This document shows, one piece after another, positions 1 through 6,725 of a stretch of 15,283 bases of DNA (position 1 is the stretch's first letter; every line of letters begins with the position of its first letter). Both the position numbers and the translations under genes were made by a program. Origin of the DNA: CAZKUN01 sp964555935 (GTDB taxonomy: Bacteria; Armatimonadota; Zipacnadia; Zipacnadales; VGFC01). The notes under the pieces are model-generated. The model did not search any database. It was not told the origin of the DNA and saw nothing but the letters and a program-made list of their open reading frames with translations. The stretch lies in assembly GCA_964555935.1 (NCBI GenBank), contig CAZKUN010000221.1, positions 1 through 15,283 on the forward strand, in the 5' to 3' direction.

Positions 1-1
1 A

Positions 2-430
2 GGCGTCGCAACGCCTGATGCGATGGACGGCGAAAGCTGCCTCGGCTTGCTAACCGGTGAGGCCGATGTCGATGAGTGGCGCAAGCACCTGCTCTACGAG
101 TACTACTGGGAGTGGTCCTTCCCGCAGACGCCCACAACGTTCGCCCTGCGGGGGTATCGTTACAAGCTCATCCAGTACCACGGGGTCTGGGATATCGACG
201 AACTGTACGATCTTCAGGACGATCCCCAGGAGACGAAGAACCTCATCTCCGATCCCGATCACCAGCAGATCGTCAAGCAGATGCGGGACGAGCTGCACGG
301 GATCTTGGTTGCGAGTGGGGGCGCGCAGATTCCCTTCGGCCAGAAGCACGGTCACGGCAACGCGCTGCGCCGCGCGGGCGGATCCGCGCCGGCTGAGTTC
401 CCGCCACTGCTCATGCGAGATGGAGAGTAG
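2..430 (+). CDS. Sulfatase (arylsulfatase family), C-terminal part only
   Basis: This is the 3' end of a gene that enters the window from the left, in the frame that begins at base 2; about 142 residues are visible. The pattern is the C-terminal subdomain of type I (formylglycine-dependent) sulfatases. It starts with an MDGES..GLLTGE stretch, matching the usual P..(M/F)DG.SL.PLL.G segment. It continues with RGYRYKLIQYHG, the basic R.(D/Y).KY strand, and then ELYDLQDDPQETKNL, the family's closing signature. The nucleophile motif (C/S-x-P-S-R) lies outside the window, so activity and any signal peptide cannot be judged. The family hydrolyses sulfate esters, often on polysaccharides and usually outside the cytoplasm. 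It stops 11 bases before the next gene, so the two are probably cotranscribed. The tail after about base 340 is glycine- and arginine-rich and looks like a non-conserved extension. The family assignment is secure; the substrate is unknown. Confidence 0.85.
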   Translation, partial: GVATPDAMDGESCLGLLTGEADVDEWRKHLLYEYYWEWSFPQTPTTFALRGYRYKLIQYHGVWDIDELYDLQDDPQETKNLISDPDHQQIVKQMRDELHGILVASGGAQIPFGQKHGHGNALRRAGGSAPAEFPPLLMRDGE

Positions 431-441
431 GAGAGGGTAGC

Positions 442-1514
442 ATGGCGTCCGACCTAACCCACCGCGAGCGCGTGGCCTTGGCGCTCGATCACCAGGCGAC
501 CGACCGCGTCCCCATCGCGATGGTGTGCTCCGGCATCAACGCGCCCGCTCACGTTCAGCTTGAGGCCTACCTCGAGGCGCACCGGCAGACAACCGTTGCG
601 GCGTACCTCGAGCCGCTGATTGACATCGCCGGCGTCGGGCCCGACTATACGGGTTCGGATCTCAAGCCCGGCTGGGACATGTGGGGCGTCCGGCGCGACC
701 CCGTGAGCTACGGCTCGGGCCACTACAACGAGATCTCGCACTACCCGCTTGCAGGCGCCACGACCGTCGACGACATCGCCGCCCACGCGTGGCCGAGCGT
801 CGAGTGGTTCGACTACTCCGTCATGCCTGAGCGCATCGTCGCCGCCCGAGCCGAGCGCGACTACTGCCTGATGGCCTCCAACGGCAACGTCTTCGAGTGT
901 TCGTGGTACATGCGTGGCTTCGAGCAGATGCTTCTGGATGTGGCGATCAGCCCCGAGTTGGCCCATGAGATCCTCCAACGCGTTACGGACTTTTGGGTGG
1001 AGCATTTCACCCGTCTGCTCGCGGCCTCGAAGGGCGAGATCGACCTCGTCTTCACCGCCGATGACGTGGGCGGGCAGGAGGGGTTGCTGATGTCGCTTGG
1101 CATGTGGGAGGAGTTCATTAAGCCCCATCACGAGCGCCTCAACCGCACCATCCACGAGTTCGGCGCCAAGGTGATCTACCATTCCGATGGGGCGGTGATG
1201 GACGCCGTGCCGGGGCTGATCGACATGGGCATCGATGTCCTGCAGGCCCTCCAGTTCGACGCCAAGGGGATGGACGCGGAGATGCTGAAGACCGAATACG
1301 GCGATCGGCTGTGCTTCGAGGGAGGCGTCAGCGTTCAGTCGACGCTGCCGTTTGGCACTCCCGAGGAAGTTGAGAACGAGGTCCGCGAGCGGATCGATGT
1401 CCTCGGCCGCGACGGCGGGTACATCCTCGGCCATCCCACGCCATCCAGGCCGGAACGCCACCCGAGAACATCGTCGCGATGTTCGACACCGCCGCGACCC
1501 ACTCGCCGCGATAG
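442..1514 (+). CDS. URO-D/methyltransferase-like family protein, with a probable 1-base frameshift near the 3' end
   Basis: The ATG at 442 follows a GGAGAGGG ribosome site. The fold is the uroporphyrinogen decarboxylase (URO-D) superfamily, which includes corrinoid methyltransferases such as MtaA and CmuA. Visible landmarks are DDVGGQEGLL (D207, D208), MWEEFIKPHHERL, KVIYHSDGAVMD (H247) and LPFGTPEEVENEVRERI. The HSDG motif has Asp249 where zinc-binding methyltransferases have Cys (HxC), so a classical MtaA-type zinc site is not evident. As it reads, the frame runs past the family end to 1638 and overlaps the next gene by 112 bases. If one base, most simply a C, is missing near 1429-1433, the frame resumes as PSHAIQAGTPPENIVAMFDT, the conserved family C-terminus. 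It then ends at TAG 1512-1514, 12 bases before the next start, giving about 357 residues. No signal peptide is seen, so it should be cytoplasmic. The reaction is unknown; haem synthesis is unlikely because this is a divergent subfamily in a catabolic-looking operon. Confidence 0.85.
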
Positions 1515-1526
1515 GAGCCCTGCCGA

Positions 1527-3470
1527 ATGTTCCGACCCATCATGGACGCGATCATCAGGGAGTTCAACCCGGGGCTTTGCCTCCGCGACATCGCCAATCA
1601 CTGGGCCTGTCGATGCACGGTGCCGGGCCCTGGCATGAGGCGCGCGGCGGGCATATTGGAGGGCCGCTACCTCGAGAACGGCGTGCCCGAGGCCGAGGTC
1701 ATTCCCTATCCCGCGGACGACCGAACCGAGTTTCTCGACGGCCGACGCAACTCGCTTGAGTGGCGGCCCAATGGCGCGTCGCTGGAGGTGGTCTCGCCAT
1801 CACCAAGCGTCATCTGTCGCTACGACGACGAGCCGCTCTGCCTGATCTGCAACAGCGTGGCAACGCCGCCTGAAGGCGTCGTCGCCGAGATCGTCGTCCA
1901 CCGCGGCCCGATCAATGAGGGCGATGTCGAGCCGGGCGCGTGGGCCGATAAGATTCTGCTCACCGACCAGTTCCCGATGACCGTCGCTGCCGCTGCCCAT
2001 GCGGCGGGGGCGACTGGGCTCATCTCCGATTGCGTCAGCCCCCCGTGGCTCGCGCAGTACCCGCCTGTTCGCGAGCCCGCCGACGTCCCCGACCTCGTGA
2101 TGTGGACGACGTTCCGCGGCACGCGCGAGCAGCCGCCGATGTTCGGCTTCAACCTTTCGCCGCGACAGGGACAGAGACTGCGCCAACTCATCCGGACCAG
2201 CGATGAGCCTGTCCAAGTCCGCGCAGTCGTCGACGCTGAGATGCTCGAGGGAAGCTCGGACCTCGTGAACGCCGCGATCCCTGGGACGGACCTTGCGGAT
2301 GAGGAGATTTGGGTGCTCGCGCACCTCTCAGAGCCTGGCGCGCGCGACAACGCCTCGGGGTGTTGCCTGTCGCTTGAGTTGGCCCGCACCTTCGTCGCCC
2401 TTGCCGAATCCGGCGCGCTCCCCCCGCTCCGCCGCACCGTCCGCTTCATGCACGCCGTTGAGGTCGAGGGTTTCTTGCCCTACATCACCGCCCACCAGGA
2501 TCGGCTCCCGAGGGTTGTCGCTGGCCTGTGCGCCGATTCGGTGGCGCAGGACTTCAACATCTGCGGCGGCGAGATGGTGCTCTTCCGATCGCCCGAGCAT
2601 AACGCGTCCTTCGTCGATGGCCTGTTGGGAACGCTGCTGGATGCGGTCAGGGCCGAGCCGAACAGCCGCTTCTCGGATGATAACTACGCCTCATACCCAT
2701 GGCATGCTGAGCCGTTCTTCGGCAACGACGCCTTCATCTCAGACGGCTTCTTCGACATCCCAACGCCCCAGCTCTCCTCCTGGCCCGACCGCTTCTACCA
2801 CAGTAGCATGGATACCCCCGACCAGATCAACGCGCTCTCGCTCGGGAAGACGGCCACGGCGATGGGCACCATGCTCTACCTCCTCGCGAACGCCGGCCCT
2901 AACGAAGCCGCCTGGTTCGGGGCGCTGGCGATGCAGGACTTCAAGCGTCGGATCTGCGACGTGGTCGCCCAAGCCGTCACGGTTGCCGATCCTACCACCA
3001 ACACTGCTTCCGAGATCCTCCATTTGGGGATGCAGGGCGCTGACGCGGTGATGCAGGCAGATCGCTTCGCGCCCGATGACGAGAGGGCGCCAGAATTCCT
3101 TGGCGAGATGGCCGAGGAGGTCAGGGCGTATGCCGAGCGAGAGGCTGTCTCCGCGTGCGCCGTGCTGGCCGCGCCGTGCGCTCCGCTTGAGCAATGCCCG
3201 CCCGTCGAGGGCGAGACGCTCGTCGCCAAGCGCCTTCGCTGGCAAGTCCCGCTTGCCGAATCGCTGCCTGTTCGCGTGGAGCAGGCTCTCGGCGAGCTGT
3301 CTGGCGGCTCGACTGACCTCCACCGAATATGGCCGTGGATCAACGGTCGTCGCTCGGCCCGCGAGATCCACGAGCGTCTCGGACATGGCGGCTCACTCCC
3401 GCTGGCCGTTGTCGTCCGCTATCTCGAACTCATGGCCGAAGCCGGAATGGTCGAGCTTGACCGCTGCTGA
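1527..3470 (+). CDS. M28-type zinc peptidase/aminopeptidase-like protein, possible C-terminal winged helix
   Basis: A 647-residue protein. The ATG at 1527 is preceded by AGGAG at 1513-1517, which overlaps the corrected stop of the URO-D gene. The middle holds an M28-like di-zinc peptidase core. The candidate metal or catalytic residues are His266 (AHLSEPG), Asp274 (DNASG, the bridging Asp), Glu312 (VEVEG, aligned with the catalytic Glu), Asp337 (CADS) and His425 (FYHSSMDTPD). Residues about 100-240, inserted before His266, look like a PA-type or lid region (AAAAHAAGATGLISD). The last ~60 residues (IWPWINGRRSAREIHERLG...LELMAEAGMVEL) resemble a small winged helix, as found at the end of some DUF4910-type aminopeptidase-like proteins. 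There is no signal peptide, unlike many secreted M28 enzymes, so it probably acts on peptides or amide-like compounds in the cytoplasm. It sits between the URO-D-like and creatininase genes with 12- and 14-base gaps. The fold is fairly sure; the substrate is not. Confidence 0.8.
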   Translation: MFRPIMDAIIREFNPGLCLRDIANHWACRCTVPGPGMRRAAGILEGRYLENGVPEAEVIPYPADDRTEFLDGRRNSLEWRPNGASLEVVSPSPSVICRYDDEPLCLICNSVATPPEGVVAEIVVHRGPINEGDVEPGAWADKILLTDQFPMTVAAAAHAAGATGLISDCVSPPWLAQYPPVREPADVPDLVMWTTFRGTREQPPMFGFNLSPRQGQRLRQLIRTSDEPVQVRAVVDAEMLEGSSDLVNAAIPGTDLADEEIWVLAHLSEPGARDNASGCCLSLELARTFVALAESGALPPLRRTVRFMHAVEVEGFLPYITAHQDRLPRVVAGLCADSVAQDFNICGGEMVLFRSPEHNASFVDGLLGTLLDAVRAEPNSRFSDDNYASYPWHAEPFFGNDAFISDGFFDIPTPQLSSWPDRFYHSSMDTPDQINALSLGKTATAMGTMLYLLANAGPNEAAWFGALAMQDFKRRICDVVAQAVTVADPTTNTASEILHLGMQGADAVMQADRFAPDDERAPEFLGEMAEEVRAYAEREAVSACAVLAAPCAPLEQCPPVEGETLVAKRLRWQVPLAESLPVRVEQALGELSGGSTDLHRIWPWINGRRSAREIHERLGHGGSLPLAVVVRYLELMAEAGMVELDRC

Positions 3471-3484
3471 ACGGAGAGTGTCTC

Positions 3485-4345
3485 ATGCCTACCGTCGAGT
3501 ATGACAAGATGTTCGTGTCTGATCTGAAGGCCGTGTTGCGCGACAGGCCCGTTGCTTACTTGCCGATCGGCACGCCCGAGATGCACGGCGAGCACCTCAC
3601 CTTTGGCCAGGACGGCATCAAGGCTCACGAGCTATGCAAGCGCATGGCGGAGGCCGGCGGCGGCGCCGTGCTCCCCGCGTTGCACGTGGGGACGCACGTG
3701 CCGACGAGTTTCAACTTCGGCAATATCTACGTCTCGGCCGACCTGTGTCAGAAGCTGTACCAGGAGTACATGCAGGAACTCGCGCGCATCGGCTTCCGCG
3801 TCATCATCGGCCTAACGGGGCACTATCCGAGTTGCCAGGTCGCGGCTACCAAGCTCGCCGCGGCCGACGCGATGGATCTGTCCGGCGCGTGGATCGTGGG
3901 ACTCGATGAGACCGACGTGGCGCTGGATCTGGGATATACGGGCGACCACGCGGGGAAGTGGGAGACATCGATCTACTGGCACCTCAGACCCGACCTCACC
4001 CGCATGGAGAACCTGCCCGACGACCTCGATGTCCGGCTTGTGGCCGCGGGCCCGGAAGACCCGCGCGTCCACGCCTCGCCCGAGCTAGGCGAGCAGACCT
4101 GCGCGGCAATCGTCGAGCGCATGGTCGCCTTCGTCGACACGCTCTTGCAGTACGATGAGGATCCCGTGCAGCACGGTCCGACCCACACGATGATGCGCAA
4201 CGCCCTCCGCGCGATGGGCAACGTCTACGCCGACCGCAGCAAGGGCAACCCGCGCGGCGTCGCGGGGTACCAAGATGCCGCGGCGAAGTTCTACGCCGGC
4301 GACTTCGGCGCCGTGCCTGGACTCCTCGCGAAAGCCTGGGGCTAG
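3485..4345 (+). CDS. Creatininase-family amidohydrolase
   Basis: A 286-residue protein starting at ATG 3485 after a GGAGAG ribosome site, 14 bases past the M28 stop. It matches the creatininase/MftE family. The metal-binding signatures are E32-x-H34-G (PEMHGEH), Asp43 (GQDG), His113 (LTGHYPS) and Glu160 within GDHAGKWETS, which is the family's characteristic (D/E)xHAG..ETS motif. The usual NGHGGN or NGHYEN motif is changed to TGHYPS, so the Glu next to the metal His in true creatininase is absent. Family members cleave small cyclic or linear amides (creatinine, formamidopyrimidine, mycofactocin precursor peptide), so the exact substrate cannot be assigned. No signal peptide is seen, so it is cytoplasmic. 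It is the last gene of the plus-strand run, and only 65 bases separate its stop from that of the convergent gene. I would not name it creatininase in the strict sense. Confidence 0.85.
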   Translation: MPTVEYDKMFVSDLKAVLRDRPVAYLPIGTPEMHGEHLTFGQDGIKAHELCKRMAEAGGGAVLPALHVGTHVPTSFNFGNIYVSADLCQKLYQEYMQELARIGFRVIIGLTGHYPSCQVAATKLAAADAMDLSGAWIVGLDETDVALDLGYTGDHAGKWETSIYWHLRPDLTRMENLPDDLDVRLVAAGPEDPRVHASPELGEQTCAAIVERMVAFVDTLLQYDEDPVQHGPTHTMMRNALRAMGNVYADRSKGNPRGVAGYQDAAAKFYAGDFGAVPGLLAKAWG

Positions 4346-4410
4346 GGCGCGCGGAACACCGCAACCCGTCCGCCGGCCACTGGAGCGGGGCGCCCTTGTC
4401 CCTCGTGTCC

Positions 4411-5595
4411 TCAGCCGGCCCAGTACCCTTCACCCTCGAATCGCGAACTCCACGTCTTCAGTTCCGCCGCGACCTGTCGCCGCTGCTTCTGGTCCTCGGC
4501 CGCGTCCCTGACGCCCTCAAGCCACGGCCGCCCGTAGCGCCCGAGCATCGTGGCGACGACCCCGGCGCAGTTCGAGCGCAGTTGAGCGTCGTCGGACTCG
4601 CGGATTGTGCGGCAGAGCATTGGCACCATCGGCACGCCGATCCGCACCAGGGCCATGGCCGCGGGAGCGTCGAGGTCAGTCACTGGCGTATCAAGGGCCA
4701 AACGCTCCTCGGCGAGCAGCGACAGCAACGCCGGGCCCTCTCCGGCATCGTAGGAGACGGCCCTGATCAGTCCCAGCGTGGTTGCGGCCCTGGCGCGATC
4801 CTCCGCGGGAAGATCCGCATCCGCGACCTTGGCCGCTAATGCACGCGTGTCGCGATACCGCTGCGACCTTAGTTGGTTGATCGAAACGTACCGGATGCCG
4901 GCATCGGGCGATGCGAGGCCGGTTGCCAAATCGGCGGGAGGCTCGGCAGGGATGTCTCCTTCCGGGGTCGCGCGGCCGAACATCCCCCACATCATCGTAT
5001 CGTCGTTGGCGGGCATGGGGGTGTGCCCGCGAGCCCGCGCCAGGGCCGACTGGAGATTCTCCCGCCCTGTCGAACCCGCGTCCGCCCTAGCGGCCAGCCA
5101 ATAGGTTGCCTCGCGGCCGAGCATCTGTTCCAGCGCTTCTTCGGCCTTCTCCACCTGATCGTCTGTAGCGTCCTCCCTGCCGATCGTGTCGAGCAGCGAG
5201 GGCACTGCCGGCAGGCCAACACGGGCCAGAGCCCACGGAGTAGGCGTAACCGCCCACATCAGTTCAATACGGAAGGTGATGGGACTGCGCACGTACGACG
5301 GGTCGTTCACGCAGAGCACTCCCAAGAGGGCGTCAACGCTCCTCGCGTCACTCGCCCGCATGTAGCCCAAGGGCTCGATCAGGTCGCGTTGGTACTCGAA
5401 CGATAGAGCGTCTCCGTCGCGGAGAGTGGACGCTCCGGCGGCTATCGCTCTCGTTCGGGCGCCCACGATCTCGGCATCATGCACAGCCGGGCGCTGGTCC
5501 GCGGGCGCTTGGCCGGTATGTGCCCACCACACGGCGATCCCCATGGCGGCGAATACCACCAATGCACTCATTCTGGCAACGGTCGTCCCAGGCAT
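4411..5595 (-). CDS. Membrane-anchored or secreted HEAT-repeat-like protein
   Basis: A 394-residue protein read from ATG 5595, with GAGG seven bases upstream of the start. An in-frame ATG at 5571 has no visible ribosome site and is less likely. Residues about 8-26 (ARMSALVVFAAMGIAVWWA) form a hydrophobic segment, an uncleaved anchor or signal peptide. The rest is alpha-helical with alanine- and leucine-rich repeats of the HEAT/PBS-lyase type, for example ARVGLPAVPSLLDTIG, ARAATTLGLIRAVSYD and ALVRIGVPMVPMLCRTI. Such repeats usually form binding solenoids rather than enzymes. It ends with a polar tail (WSSRFEGEGYWAG). It is the third gene of a minus-strand operon, 57 bases after the preceding stop. 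HEAT-repeat character is judged by eye from spacing and the Gly/Pro helix breaks. The partner or role is unknown, but location in the cell envelope facing out is likely. Confidence 0.7.
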   Translation of the reverse strand: MPGTTVARMSALVVFAAMGIAVWWAHTGQAPADQRPAVHDAEIVGARTRAIAAGASTLRDGDALSFEYQRDLIEPLGYMRASDARSVDALLGVLCVNDPSYVRSPITFRIELMWAVTPTPWALARVGLPAVPSLLDTIGREDATDDQVEKAEEALEQMLGREATYWLAARADAGSTGRENLQSALARARGHTPMPANDDTMMWGMFGRATPEGDIPAEPPADLATGLASPDAGIRYVSINQLRSQRYRDTRALAAKVADADLPAEDRARAATTLGLIRAVSYDAGEGPALLSLLAEERLALDTPVTDLDAPAAMALVRIGVPMVPMLCRTIRESDDAQLRSNCAGVVATMLGRYGRPWLEGVRDAAEDQKQRRQVAAELKTWSSRFEGEGYWAG

Positions 5596-5652
5596 GGGGA
5601 GACCTCGCTTCCTCGACGGATCCGTCCGTGTCGCGCGACCGCCATTGAGCCC

Positions 5653-6711
5653 TCAATTGTTCGTGTCGGCCGGATCATCCCACGTTGTCTCCCCCACATC
5701 ACCGCTGAGCACGAGACGTCGGTCCCATAAGAGCACGTTGCTGCAGAGGTCAGGACCGAAATACACCTTGTTCTTGAAGTCGACATCGAAGTCGTGGGAG
5801 TACAACAAGGGATTCTTCGCCCAACCGGCATACGGGTACCCTGGAGCATCCCACATGAATATCTTACCGTTCGCATCCGCCGTCTCGTTTTTTGCGGTGG
5901 TGGTGGTGTCGTCTTCCCAGTTGGGCCAGTGCGCGTCGACCCACTCGCCTTCTTCTTGGATTTGCATGTAGGTGTCGTTCACCTTGATATGCCCTTGCTT
6001 CCATTGCTTAATGGTGAACTGTGTCCCGGCAACCACAGGCTCCATCTTCCCGAAGATCTCGACCTTCTTAAAGAACCCATCGCAGGGCAGTACTGGGACG
6101 GGGCATGGAATGGGCGTGGGCTCTGTCACCCCCAACGAGGTCCCATTGCCCATCTTGTACCCCGTATTGTTGAAGTTCACCCCGTTGCTGGCCGTGCCAG
6201 AGACGCGCAACTCCAGCGTCACCCATACCGCAATCGGTTTCGAGCCTGCAGGCATTCCGAAGTACTCCCGGCCTGCATCGTCGCGCGTGCCCGCCTCCCC
6301 TCCGCCGATGCTTATCGGGAGGTCCACGACCCCGATCTCGATGTGGCATACCGCGCCCTCTTCATACGGCGCCGCCCATGTGGTCATAAGCGCGGTGTTC
6401 GTAACGTCTCCATCGGTCGCAGTCCACCAACACTTGGTACTTGAGAACGCTCCTAAGTCATCGGTTGCGCTGCCCTCGTCGTCCGGGACCGATTCCGACT
6501 CGTCGATGTAGCGGTCCATGTCGGCACCGACCCAACTGAAGCTGGCGGTGGAGTCACCATCAGAGCTGGATGCTGCGATCATCACATTGGCTGGCCCTAT
6601 CCCTCCAGTAATCGCATCACCCGCGTCCCACGTCCTAAGGCACCATGCGGCTTGCGCTGAACAGACCAAGAAGAACGCCACCACCATCACGGTAAGCACT
6701 GCGCGTCTCAT
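5653..6711 (-). CDS. Secreted protein of unknown function, translationally coupled to its upstream gene
   Basis: A 353-residue protein that I do not recognise. The open frame extends to a GTG at 6727-6729, which overlaps the upstream gene's TGA. The best start is ATG 6711, because the AGGGGAG at about 6720-6726 is then eight bases away; ATG 6717 would be only two bases from it. From 6711 the protein begins with a clear signal peptide: MRRA, the hydrophobic stretch VLTVMVVAFFLVCSA, and cleavage around AQAA. The mature part is rich in Gly, Thr, Asp and Trp with alternating beta-type patterns, and it contains one proline cluster (EPTPIPCPVPVLPCDG) that could be a linker between two domains. Several Cys (including PCPV...PCDG and DLCSN) could form disulfides outside the cytoplasm. 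Its ribosome site lies within the end of the upstream gene, so coupled translation is likely. The body is somewhat less GC-rich than the neighbours. No enzyme motif is seen. Confidence 0.75.
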   Translation of the reverse strand: MRRAVLTVMVVAFFLVCSAQAAWCLRTWDAGDAITGGIGPANVMIAASSSDGDSTASFSWVGADMDRYIDESESVPDDEGSATDDLGAFSSTKCWWTATDGDVTNTALMTTWAAPYEEGAVCHIEIGVVDLPISIGGGEAGTRDDAGREYFGMPAGSKPIAVWVTLELRVSGTASNGVNFNNTGYKMGNGTSLGVTEPTPIPCPVPVLPCDGFFKKVEIFGKMEPVVAGTQFTIKQWKQGHIKVNDTYMQIQEEGEWVDAHWPNWEDDTTTTAKNETADANGKIFMWDAPGYPYAGWAKNPLLYSHDFDVDFKNKVYFGPDLCSNVLLWDRRLVLSGDVGETTWDDPADTNN

Positions 6712-6725
6712 TGCCATCTCTCCCC

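Noticed and set aside
1425..1440. Programmed ribosomal frameshift in the URO-D-like gene
   Set aside because: There is no slippery heptamer and no obvious downstream structure; a missing base explains the pattern more simply.
454..1461. Long open frame on the minus strand opposite the URO-D-like gene
   Set aside because: It is the mirror of a GC-rich coding frame. Its protein has no recognisable family pattern, while the plus strand reads as a well-conserved protein.
1515..1638. Use of 1638 as the true end of the URO-D-like gene
   Set aside because: The tail is low-complexity Arg/Pro/Ser and overlaps the next gene by 112 bases, while the other frame gives the conserved family C-terminus.
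2739..3386. 215-codon minus-strand frame opposite the M28-like gene
   Set aside because: No ribosome site or family resemblance was seen, and it lies fully opposite a supported coding region.
4346..4410. Terminator between the convergent creatininase-like and HEAT-like genes
   Set aside because: Only the 8-base palindrome GGGCGCCC (4388-4395) and a weak long-range GGGCGC/GCGCCC pairing were found; there is no convincing stem-loop or T-tract.
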